In this document: positions 17,597 to 25,028 of the stretch, piece after piece
How the letters are laid out: every line of letters starts with the position of its first letter
How positions within the stretch are numbered: position 1 is the stretch's first letter
DNA from: Pseudorhodobacter sp. PARRP1
GTDB taxonomy: Bacteria; Pseudomonadota; Alphaproteobacteria; Rhodobacterales; Rhodobacteraceae
Length of the DNA: 64,000 bases
Assembly: GCA_002256245.1 (NCBI GenBank)
Contig: NKIU01000003.1
Span: 310,001-374,000 of the forward strand
Direction of reading: 5' to 3'
Program-made: the position numbers and the translations under genes
The notes under the pieces: generated by a model
Told to the model about the DNA's origin: nothing
Databases searched by the model: none
What the model saw: only the letters and a program-made list of their open reading frames with translations

Positions 17597-17956
17597 TTAT
17601 TTCTGATCGGGAATATCGGCAAGCAGAGATTCCAGCGCGGCGATATGCGGGGCGGTGGCCTGTGCGCTGGCGGCTTCGGCGGCCCGGTAGGCGGCGATCA
17701 CCGCAATCCCGGCCTCTGTCACCGCGGCACCGCCGCCCTTTGCCCCGCCGCGTGCGCTTGCCACAAGCGGCCCCGTGAAGGCAGCGTTCATTTCCTCGAC
17801 CAACATCCAGGCACGCTTGTAGCTCATCTCCATGGCGCGACCGGCGGCAGAAATCGAGCCGGTATCGCGGATCAATTCAAGCAGTTGCACCTTGCCGGGG
17901 CCAAGTTTCAGCCCGCCGAAGTAAAACCGCAGCAGGGTGTGGGGCGGGGGCTTCAT
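17597..17956 (-). CDS. modE: Short ModE-type regulator, DNA-binding domain only
   Basis: The 119-residue protein is the LysR-like winged helix of ModE (LLELIRDTGSISAAGRAMEMSYKRAWMLVEEMN, about residues 23-55). It ends after the linker helix. The molybdate-binding TOBE/Mop domains that make full ModE about 260 residues are absent. Short versions occur in several bacteria and may sense molybdate indirectly or simply dimerise. The ATG overlaps the stop of the GlpD-like gene by four bases, which joins the mod genes to the polyol operon. Confidence 0.85.
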   Translation of the reverse strand: MKPPPHTLLRFYFGGLKLGPGKVQLLELIRDTGSISAAGRAMEMSYKRAWMLVEEMNAAFTGPLVASARGGAKGGGAAVTEAGIAVIAAYRAAEAASAQATAPHIAALESLLADIPDQK

Positions 17957-19644
17957 GGCGTTAAACTCTGGCGGTTGGTATGGGCCAACTGCGCGGTGAC
18001 CTGGTCGATTTCTGCCGCTATCCGCTCAACGGACCAAGCTTTCGCGGCCCCGATGATCGCTGCGATTGCGGCCAGATCGGCGCTATTCATGGCACCTGTG
18101 ACGGCAAGGGTGGTGCGCCGCAGCACGAGGTCTGACAGGTGCTCCACAGCCTCGGTGCGGGCAAGCCAGTCAATTTCCAGCGCGCTGTAATCGGTGGCAT
18201 GGGGCAGCCGGGTGGCATCGGTGTGGCTGGATTTCTGCGCCACAAGGCTTGTAAGGCTGGTGCCGTAGCGGGCGAAAAGCGCCTCGGCGCGGGCAAGGTT
18301 CAGGCCTCCGGTGGCGGCAGCACTGGCGATCAGTTTGGATTTCGATGTCGGATCAAGGGGATAGCCTTTGCCGCCACCGATGCCCAAATCGCGGGTGCTG
18401 ATGCGGCGGGGATGATCAAGGCGGGCAAGGCAGGTGTCGGTGACTTCCTCGGCAAAGCCCCGGAACGTTGTCCATTTGCCACCGACCAGCGAGATGATCG
18501 GATAGGGGCGGCTGGGCGTGGCTTCCAGAACCGGCGCAGAATGGTCGCGGCTGATCAGGCCGGGGGTGGCGGCGTTGGACGCAGGCAGCGGGCGGATGCC
18601 GGAATAGGCGTAGATGATCTGGCTGTGCTCAAACGGCAGGCCGGGCAACAGCGCGCGCAAACTGGTCAGGAAATACGCGATCTCGTCATCGTCGCAGCGC
18701 ACATCGTCGGGATCGGCGGCCTTGATGTCGGTAGAGCCAACCAACGCCCGGCCAAGGTAATCATACACCAGCAGGATGCGGCCATCATCGGCCTCGAAAT
18801 AGATCATCTGGCCGTTCAGCATTGCCAGAAGCTGCGGGTGATCCAGCAGGATATGCGAGCCTTTGGTGCCGCCGATCAGCTTGGTGGCCGCGCCGAGGGC
18901 GGCGTTTACCCGGTCAATCCACGGGCCAGCGGCGTTGATCACCAGCTTTGGCTGGACGGTAAAGGCGCTGCCATCCTCGCGCGCAAAGCTGATTGCCGCG
19001 CCGTTGTGGGTGCTGATCTGGGTGTAGTTCAGCGCCAAGGCCTGCGGGTTGGCCGCCATACCGTCGGCGCATAATTCCCAGACCAGCCGCTCGGGCCCCG
19101 CGATCTTGGCATCGTAATACAGCCCCGAGGCCACGATGCGCGGGGTCATTTGTGGAAATTCGGCCAGGGTTTTGGCGCGGGATTTCATCTTGTGGCGCGG
19201 CATCACATTGGCACGGCTGCCGTAGTAATCGTAGATCGAAAGGCCAACTTTCAACAGCAGCGCGCCGCGACTGCGCGCGGCGGTGGTCGAGCCGAACAGC
19301 GTGCGCAGGGCCGCCCAAACCCCCTTGGTCCATGAGAAAATCGGGATCACGGTGGGAAGTGGCGTCACCGCATGGGGCGCGTTGCGCAAAAGCAGATTGC
19401 GCTCCAGCGTCGATTGCGCGACCAGACGAAACTCGCCGGTTTCCAGATACTTCAGCCCGCCGTGGATCATCCGCGAGGGTGCTGCCGAAGTGCCGCCGCC
19501 GAAATCGCCCTTTTCCACCAGCAGCACGCGCAGGCCCTGTTCGGCCAGATCGCGGAACAGGCCGGCGCCGTTGATGCCTGCGCCAAGGATCAGCACGTCG
19601 ATGCCGTTTTCGGTAAGGTCTTGCAGGCGGGGATCGTGGGTCAT
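17953..19644 (-). CDS. GlpD-like FAD-dependent polyol-phosphate dehydrogenase, divergent paralogue
   Basis: The 563-residue protein has an N-terminal FAD motif (LGAGINGAGLFRDLAEQGL, about 20-38) and the GlpD/GlpA catalytic architecture, including LVINAAGPWIDRVN and YSGIRPLP. The usual family segment GTSSxSSKLxHGGLRYLE reads GTSAAPSRMIHGGLKYLE. Two basic positions near the substrate are therefore exchanged (Lys to Arg, Arg to Lys) relative to GlpD and to the EryB at 29413. It is longer than GlpD/EryB (about 505). It oxidises a polyol phosphate, probably passing electrons to ubiquinone. It is coupled by ATGA overlaps to the DeoR gene upstream and modE downstream, and pairs with the FGGY kinase at 20411. 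Confidence 0.85.
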   Translation of the reverse strand: MTHDPRLQDLTENGIDVLILGAGINGAGLFRDLAEQGLRVLLVEKGDFGGGTSAAPSRMIHGGLKYLETGEFRLVAQSTLERNLLLRNAPHAVTPLPTVIPIFSWTKGVWAALRTLFGSTTAARSRGALLLKVGLSIYDYYGSRANVMPRHKMKSRAKTLAEFPQMTPRIVASGLYYDAKIAGPERLVWELCADGMAANPQALALNYTQISTHNGAAISFAREDGSAFTVQPKLVINAAGPWIDRVNAALGAATKLIGGTKGSHILLDHPQLLAMLNGQMIYFEADDGRILLVYDYLGRALVGSTDIKAADPDDVRCDDDEIAYFLTSLRALLPGLPFEHSQIIYAYSGIRPLPASNAATPGLISRDHSAPVLEATPSRPYPIISLVGGKWTTFRGFAEEVTDTCLARLDHPRRISTRDLGIGGGKGYPLDPTSKSKLIASAAATGGLNLARAEALFARYGTSLTSLVAQKSSHTDATRLPHATDYSALEIDWLARTEAVEHLSDLVLRRTTLAVTGAMNSADLAAIAAIIGAAKAWSVERIAAEIDQVTAQLAHTNRQSLTP

Positions 19645-20414
19645 GCGGTTTCCGTCTCTATCAGATGCAGCCGGACACCGGCGGATGTCAAGGCTTCGGC
19701 TTGGGCTATGGGCAACGCGGTGCCGGTCAGCACGGCGTCAAAAGCGGTGAGGGGGGCAAGCGCATGCAGCGCGCTGCGGCCGAATTTTTCATGGTTCAAA
19801 AGCAGGATGCGCGTGTTGGCGCTGGCCATCATCGCCTGTTTTGCCCGCGTGACTTGGGCGTCTTGAATGTAGGCCACACCGTCTTGTGCGGCAGAGGCGG
19901 AGCAGATCAGCACATTGGCGCGCAAGCCGGGCAGGGCGTTTTCGCACAAATGGCCGATAAAAGCGTTGTAAGTCGGGTGATACTGACCGCCAAGACCGAT
20001 CAGTGTGATGCCTTCTGCCCCTGTCAGTGTCTGGATTGACGCAAGGCTGTTGGTGATCACGGTCAAGGGGGCAAGTTCGGGCAGCAGCGCAGCAAGCGCG
20101 TGGGTGGTGCTGGAATCGTCAATCATCACCACCTGCCCCGGTTCGATAAAGCGCCGCGCGGCATGGGCCAGGCTGGACTTTTCGGCAGCCGCTACGGTTT
20201 GGCGATAGCGAAACAGGCTTTCATAGATGCCAGAGGGTAGGGCGCTGACGGCCCCGTGCAGTTTGCGCAGCAACCCCGCCTGCGCCAACTGGTCGATATG
20301 GCGGTGAATGGTCATGCGCGAGACGCCAAAGCGCTGCACCAGATCGTCGATGCGGGCCTCGCCCTGCTTTAGCACATAGGCGGCGATTTCTTCGCGGCGG
20401 GTTTCGGGGGTCAT
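19641..20414 (-). CDS. DeoR-family transcription regulator
   Basis: The 257-residue protein has a DeoR winged helix (ARIDDLVQRFGVSRMTIHRHIDQLAQAGLL, about 20-49) and the DeoRC sugar-phosphate sensor (VMIDDSSTTHALAALL and VITNSLASI). It probably represses the kinase/dehydrogenase operon in which it lies. Its start overlaps the kinase stop and its stop overlaps the dehydrogenase start, each by four bases (ATGA). It resembles the DeoR protein at 21991 in size and motifs, which suggests an old duplication. Confidence 0.88.
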   Translation of the reverse strand: MTPETRREEIAAYVLKQGEARIDDLVQRFGVSRMTIHRHIDQLAQAGLLRKLHGAVSALPSGIYESLFRYRQTVAAAEKSSLAHAARRFIEPGQVVMIDDSSTTHALAALLPELAPLTVITNSLASIQTLTGAEGITLIGLGGQYHPTYNAFIGHLCENALPGLRANVLICSASAAQDGVAYIQDAQVTRAKQAMMASANTRILLLNHEKFGRSALHALAPLTAFDAVLTGTALPIAQAEALTSAGVRLHLIETETA

Positions 20415-21919
20415 GGCACGAGGGCTTCGATTTCGGGCCACAGCGGGGCGAGGGTGTTGGTGATCTTGTTGTAAAGCTGAAAGCGTTTTTCGTAAGACGC
20501 GGCGCGGGCGGGGTCGGGGGTGTAGGTGTGGCCCAAGGTGGACAGATCGCGCGGATCGGCAAGCGGGCTTTGGTAAAGCCCCACCGCAGCCCCGGCGCAA
20601 AGTGCCGCCCCCCAAGCGGCGGCTTCCTCGGTCTGGCTGGTGGTGACGGGCATGTTCAGGATATCGGCGAACATCTGCGCGAAAGCGGGGTTGCGGGCGA
20701 CGCCCCCGGTCAGGCGGGCTTCCTTTACAGGGAAGCCTGCGCGCAACGCGTCAATGTGGGTGCGGTGGTTGAACACGATGCCTTCCAGCACGCAGCGCAA
20801 CATATCGCCGCGATTGTGCCAGCCGCGCAGGCCGATAAAGCTGGCGCTGGCCTGCGGTCCAAGCGGTGAGCCGTAAAGATAGGGGTGGAATATCAACGTG
20901 GTAGGTTTTGTGAGGGCTGCGTCGATCTCGCGCGCAAGCACCGCATGAACCGACTGCCCCGCGGCCTCGGCGGCCTGAATTTCGGCCTTGCACAGGGTTT
21001 CGATGAACCAGTCGTAGTTGGCAGCAGAGGCGGGCGACAGCGCCATGTTGTTCCAAAAGCCGGGCTCGATCGCGTTGCGGCACAGCCAGCGCGGATCTGT
21101 GTTCGGCTGCGCGGACACCACCTCGTTGATCGAATAGGTGCCGGCAACAATCGCTACGACACCCTCGGCATGGCCGCCGATGCCCAAGGCCGACGCCGTC
21201 ACATCATGCAGGCCTGCCGCCACCGGAGTGCCCGCGACAAGACCGGTAAGGCGCGCGGCCTCTGGCGTGACCTTGCCGATGATCTCGGCCGAACCGGCGA
21301 TGTCGGGCAGGGCGTGGGCGACGTTTTCGAGACCGAAAAGTTGCAGCGCATCAAGGGTATAGTCTTGGGTTTGCACATCGGTAAATGCGGTGGAAGCCTC
21401 GGTGCGGTCAGTGCCGATGCTGCCTGTCAGGCAGAACCTCAGCCAATCCTTGCACGCCAGAACCGTGCCAATCTGCGCAAAACGCTCGGGTTCATTGTCG
21501 CGCACCCAAGCAAGCAAAGCGGCAGGCGAGCAGGCGGGCGGGATCTGCCCGGTCAACTTCAACGCCGCATCGGCCCGGTCGCGCCAGCTTTCGCAAATCG
21601 CCCCGGCGCGGCCATCCAGCGACAGGATGCCGTTGCCCAGTGGGCGGCAATCGTGATCAAGCAGATACAGCCCATCGCCATGCGCGGTGGCTGCGACGGC
21701 AACGATATCGCTGGCGGGGCGGCCAGAAAGCGTGATGGCCTCGGCAATCGCTTCGGCAGTCGCGCGCCACAGGCCTTCCATGTCGCGCTCGACATGGTGC
21801 GGTTCCGGAAGAAGCTGCGGGATGCGGCGGCGGGCGACGGCGATTTGCTGGCCATTGACATCGAAGATCACCGCTTTGGTGACGGTCAATCCGTTGTCGA
21901 TGCCCAAGATGCTGGTCAT
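20411..21919 (-). CDS. FGGY-family carbohydrate kinase
   Basis: The 502-residue protein has the FGGY N-terminal phosphate loop ILGIDNGLTVTKAVIFD, a central catalytic aspartate in GLHDVTASALGIG near residue 240, and the C-terminal FGGY signature region ARLTGGVARNPAFAQMFADI. Substrates in the family are polyols or ketoses such as xylulose, ribitol or erythritol. It is a distant paralogue of EryA at 27852. Its operon with a GlpD-like dehydrogenase suggests phosphorylate-then-oxidise chemistry on a polyol. AAGGG lies eight bases before the ATG. Confidence 0.85.
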   Translation of the reverse strand: MTSILGIDNGLTVTKAVIFDVNGQQIAVARRRIPQLLPEPHHVERDMEGLWRATAEAIAEAITLSGRPASDIVAVAATAHGDGLYLLDHDCRPLGNGILSLDGRAGAICESWRDRADAALKLTGQIPPACSPAALLAWVRDNEPERFAQIGTVLACKDWLRFCLTGSIGTDRTEASTAFTDVQTQDYTLDALQLFGLENVAHALPDIAGSAEIIGKVTPEAARLTGLVAGTPVAAGLHDVTASALGIGGHAEGVVAIVAGTYSINEVVSAQPNTDPRWLCRNAIEPGFWNNMALSPASAANYDWFIETLCKAEIQAAEAAGQSVHAVLAREIDAALTKPTTLIFHPYLYGSPLGPQASASFIGLRGWHNRGDMLRCVLEGIVFNHRTHIDALRAGFPVKEARLTGGVARNPAFAQMFADILNMPVTTSQTEEAAAWGAALCAGAAVGLYQSPLADPRDLSTLGHTYTPDPARAASYEKRFQLYNKITNTLAPLWPEIEALVP

Positions 21920-21974
21920 GCATTACCCTTTCGCAGGTGCGAATCTGATAAAGTGAACATACCACAGCGTTAAA

Positions 21975-21994
21975 GTAACGGATATAGCCGTTAC
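21975..21994. promoter_or_regulatory. Inverted repeat between DeoR gene and FGGY kinase
   Basis: GTAACGG-N6-CCGTTAC is a perfect 7-bp inverted repeat in the 71-bp gap upstream of the kinase; its right arm overlaps the stop codon of the upstream DeoR gene. On the minus strand it is followed by TTTAACG, so it may be a terminator, or an operator for one of the two DeoR proteins. Confidence 0.45.
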
Positions 21995-22860
21995 ATTTGA
22001 TCTGCCTCGGCGTCGGTTTCAATCCGTGCGACGGCATCGGAGGCGATCACAACATTGATGCCCTTGGCGCGCATCCGGCTGATATGGGCGGCGTCTGTGG
22101 CCTGATCGACGATGACCACGTCAAACTCGGTCAGGTCGGCGAAAGCGTGCAAGGCGCGGCGGCCGAATTTGGTGTGATCGGCCAGCAGAATGCGGCGCTG
22201 GGCGCTGTCAAACATCGCGCGCTTGGTTTCCACCATCTCGGGCGATTGGTGAAACACGATGTCATCGGTGATCGCAGGCATCGACAAAAACAAGGTATCC
22301 GCCCGCAAGCGTTTGATTTCATTCGTCGTCATTCGCCCCATGAACGCATTGCACCAGTTGTGCAACTGCCCGCCCAAGCCCAGCAGGGTCAAATCGCGGA
22401 TGCCGTTCAACTCGTTCATCAGGATCAGCGAGTTGGTGATCGCGGTCAGCGGCACCTTGGCGGACAGGTGGGCGGCCATTTGCAAAACGGTGGTGGAATC
22501 GTCAAAGAACACCGCCTGACCGGGTTCGACAAACTGCATCGCGGCGGCGGCGAGGGCGCGTTTTTCGGCGGATTGGCGGGAAAATCGGTAAACGTCCGAG
22601 GCCTCGATCAGGCTGGTGGGGGCTGCGGAGACAATGCCGCGCGCCTTGCGCAACAGCCCGCGCGCGACCAGTTCATCCAGATCGCGGTGCGCGGTCATCA
22701 GCGAGATGCCGAAACGATCCACCAGATCCTCGATCCGCATCGAGCCTTCGGCCATCACCGCTTCGGTGATCAACTGGCGGCGGGCAAGCTGGCGGGCGTG
22801 GCGGCTGTCGGCGGGCAAAGGCACGGGTGTCAGGCCAGAGGGCGGTTTCATTTCGGTCAT
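21991..22860 (-). CDS. DeoR-family transcription regulator
   Basis: The 289-residue protein carries a proline-rich leader and then a DeoR winged helix (MRIEDLVDRFGISLMTAHRDLDELVARGLL, about 41-70). The effector domain has FFDDSTTVLQMAAHL and AITNSLILMNEL. It probably senses a phosphorylated intermediate of the polyol pathway. It is separated from the upstream binding-protein gene by a strong stem-loop and from the downstream kinase by an inverted repeat. It may therefore be a separate transcription unit. Confidence 0.87.
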   Translation of the reverse strand: MTEMKPPSGLTPVPLPADSRHARQLARRQLITEAVMAEGSMRIEDLVDRFGISLMTAHRDLDELVARGLLRKARGIVSAAPTSLIEASDVYRFSRQSAEKRALAAAAMQFVEPGQAVFFDDSTTVLQMAAHLSAKVPLTAITNSLILMNELNGIRDLTLLGLGGQLHNWCNAFMGRMTTNEIKRLRADTLFLSMPAITDDIVFHQSPEMVETKRAMFDSAQRRILLADHTKFGRRALHAFADLTEFDVVIVDQATDAAHISRMRAKGINVVIASDAVARIETDAEADQM

Positions 22861-22909
22861 GTTTCGCCCCCTTTTCGCGGAATGATGCTGCGTGGATGTC
22901 GAAAGGCAA

Positions 22910-22933
22910 GGGGGCGCTGTCGCCAGCGCCCCC
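22910..22933 (-). terminator. Terminator after the EryG-type binding-protein gene
   Basis: GGGGGCGCTG and CAGCGCCCCC pair perfectly around a 4-base loop, 12 bases after the binding-protein stop on the minus strand. The hairpin is followed there by a T-rich stretch (TTGCCTTT). It separates the transporter operon from the regulator/kinase genes. Confidence 0.75.
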
Positions 22934-22944
22934 CAAAGATCAGA

Positions 22945-23892
22945 TTATTGCGACAGGGTGAACGGGCCGGTGTAGTTGGCGACGTTGTCTTTGGTGATCA
23001 GCAGGCAGTCAAACAGCTGCTTTTCGGTCGCAGCACCCGTGGCGCCGGTTTTGATGAAGCTGTCAGCTTGCTTCACAGCCTCGGCCGAGAACACGGCGAC
23101 GGGCTGCAACACGGTGTATTGCATCTCGCCTGCGGTGATCGCAGCCACAGCATCCGGCGAGCCGTCAAAGCCGCCGACCTTCACGCCGTCCAGCTTGCCA
23201 GCCTCTTTCAGCGCCGCAATCGCGCCCAAAGCCATCTCGTCGTTGCCCGCGATCACGCCGATGATGTCGGGGTTGGCTTGCAGGATCGACTGCATCTTGT
23301 CGTGGCCCTTGGTGCGGTCCCAGTCGGCCACTTCCTTGGCGGCTTTGGTCAGATCGGGGTATTGGGTCAGCACGGTTTCATAGCCGTTCGAGCGGGTGGC
23401 GGCGTTGTTATCGGCCGGGTTGCCAAACAGTTCGGCGTATTTGCCGGTCTCGCCGACAGCGGTCACCCACTGTTGCGCGCCCATTGCAGCACCTTGTGCG
23501 TTGTTGGAAACCAACTGCGCTTTGGCAAGGCCTTCCTTGTTGATCTCGGCGTTCACCAGAAACACCGGAATGCCTGCGTCAACGGCCTTTTGCACCGCAC
23601 CGATCGAGCCGTCGGCGTTGGCCGGGTCAAGAATGATCGCAACCGATTTGTTGGTGATGGCGGTGTCGATCATGGTCGATTCCGCGTTGGTGTCGCCCTT
23701 GTGTGCCGACACGGCAGCGGTATAGCCGAGGCTTTCAGCGGTGGCAGCGGCCACATCGCCTTCGGTTTTCCAGTAGGGGTTTGCCGGATCGTTAACGATG
23801 ATGCTGATCAGGCCCTCGGCCATTGCCGTGCCTGCCAGCAGGGCATTGATCGCAACAGCCGCCAGCAGCGCGCGCTTGGTCATGGTGAACAT
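22945..23892 (-). CDS. eryG: Periplasmic binding protein of an EryG-type polyol transporter
   Basis: The 315-residue protein has a signal peptide (MFTMTKRALLAAVAINALLAG, cleavage after AMA). It has a RbsB-like fold with NDPANPYWKTEGD near the mature N-terminus and AGNDEMALGAIAALKEAG typical of D-ribose-type binding proteins. The gene order DUF2291, ATPase, permease, binding protein, divergent from eryABCD, matches rhizobial erythritol loci, so erythritol or another tetritol is the likely ligand. The ATG at 23892 is chosen over an upstream in-frame start because it begins the signal peptide and GGGAGAG lies upstream. Confidence 0.82.
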   Translation of the reverse strand: MFTMTKRALLAAVAINALLAGTAMAEGLISIIVNDPANPYWKTEGDVAAATAESLGYTAAVSAHKGDTNAESTMIDTAITNKSVAIILDPANADGSIGAVQKAVDAGIPVFLVNAEINKEGLAKAQLVSNNAQGAAMGAQQWVTAVGETGKYAELFGNPADNNAATRSNGYETVLTQYPDLTKAAKEVADWDRTKGHDKMQSILQANPDIIGVIAGNDEMALGAIAALKEAGKLDGVKVGGFDGSPDAVAAITAGEMQYTVLQPVAVFSAEAVKQADSFIKTGATGAATEKQLFDCLLITKDNVANYTGPFTLSQ

Positions 23893-23949
23893 AGTCTCTC
23901 TCCCTTGGTTGATGTCGTCTTGTGTTGCCAATCACTTGGCGGGGTCTTT

Positions 23950-23974
23950 CCGCGACGGATAGGGACCGTCGCGG
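23950..23974 (-). terminator. Stem-loop between permease and binding-protein genes
   Basis: CCGCGACGG-N7-CCGTCGCGG gives a perfect 9-bp stem in the 92-bp gap before eryG. It lacks a T-run and is probably an mRNA processing or stability element rather than a full terminator. Confidence 0.55.
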
Positions 23975-23984
23975 CGAAGCTTGG

Positions 23985-25019
23985 TTACGCCGTGGCTTTC
24001 GCCCGTGGCTTGTATTGGATCGAGTTCAGCAGCACCGCGAGGACGATCACCGCCCCGGTGAACACGGTCTGCCAGTAGGACGACACGCCGATGATCACGA
24101 GGCCATCGGACAAAAAGCCGATGACGAACGCGCCCAGCATGGTGCCGCGAATGGTGCCACGGCCCCCTGTCAATGCGGCCCCGCCGATGACAACGGCAGC
24201 AATCGCCGTCAACTCATAGGTGGTGCCTGCGGTGGGCCCGGCGCTGGTCAGTTGCGATGACAGCACCAGCCCTGCGATGGCAGCGCAGATGCCCGACAGC
24301 ACATAGACCGTGATCTGCACCCGCTTGACCGGCACGCCCGACAACTCTGCCGCCCGCGCATTGCCACCCGATGCGTAAAGCCAGCGGCCAAAGGCGGTGC
24401 GCGACAGCATCAGGCCCGCCAGAATGGCCAGGGTTGCCAGCACCAGCACGCCAATTGGCACACCGCCCAAGCGGTTGAAGCCCAGCCAGTTGAAGCCCAG
24501 ATTGCCCAGTTCTGCCTTGCCGCCCAGATTGTTGAAGGTCAGGCCATTGGTCATCAGCAAAGCCACGCCGCGCGCCACATACATCACTCCCAGCGAGGCG
24601 ACAAAGGCCGGCACCTTGAACCACGCCACCAGCGCGCCGTTGACAAATCCCACCAGCGCGCCCGCCACGCAGGTCAGCACCACAACCGCCCAGACCGGCG
24701 GATAAAGGATCACCCCCGCCGCCTCGATCTGCACGCCCTGCATCAAAAACCCCGCGATACATCCCGCAAGCCCAAGGGTCGATCCGACCGACAGATCAAT
24801 CCCGCCGTTCAGGATCACCAGCAGCATGCCGATGGCAAGGATGCCGTAAATCGCAACATGGCTGGCCATCACCAGAAAGTTGGCCAGCGAGAAATAGTGT
24901 GGCGACAGCAGCGAAAACACGACGATGATGGCGATCAGCGCGAAAAACGCGCGACCTTCCAGCAGCAGGGCAATCGGGTCAAACCCTTGTTTCGCAGCGG
25001 TTTTTGGGGTGGTTGACAT
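23985..25019 (-). CDS. eryF: EryF-type polyol ABC transporter permease
   Basis: The 344-residue CUT2 permease has about eight to ten membrane helices with the family motifs NGGIDLSVGSTLGLAG and VVIGGAALTGGRG. It forms the inner-membrane channel for the substrate bound by EryG and is driven by the ATPase encoded nine bases upstream. The EryF name rests on the conserved neighbourhood (divergent from eryABCD) rather than on diagnostic residues. Confidence 0.83.
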   Translation of the reverse strand: MSTTPKTAAKQGFDPIALLLEGRAFFALIAIIVVFSLLSPHYFSLANFLVMASHVAIYGILAIGMLLVILNGGIDLSVGSTLGLAGCIAGFLMQGVQIEAAGVILYPPVWAVVVLTCVAGALVGFVNGALVAWFKVPAFVASLGVMYVARGVALLMTNGLTFNNLGGKAELGNLGFNWLGFNRLGGVPIGVLVLATLAILAGLMLSRTAFGRWLYASGGNARAAELSGVPVKRVQITVYVLSGICAAIAGLVLSSQLTSAGPTAGTTYELTAIAAVVIGGAALTGGRGTIRGTMLGAFVIGFLSDGLVIIGVSSYWQTVFTGAVIVLAVLLNSIQYKPRAKATA

Positions 25020-25028
25020 CGGTTGCTC

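Noticed and set aside
21997-24078. Long open frame (693 codons) on the plus strand
   Set aside because: It is antisense to the DeoR and EryG genes, which have clear domains, signal peptide and ribosome-binding sites. The antisense product is histidine- and glycine-rich without a fold.
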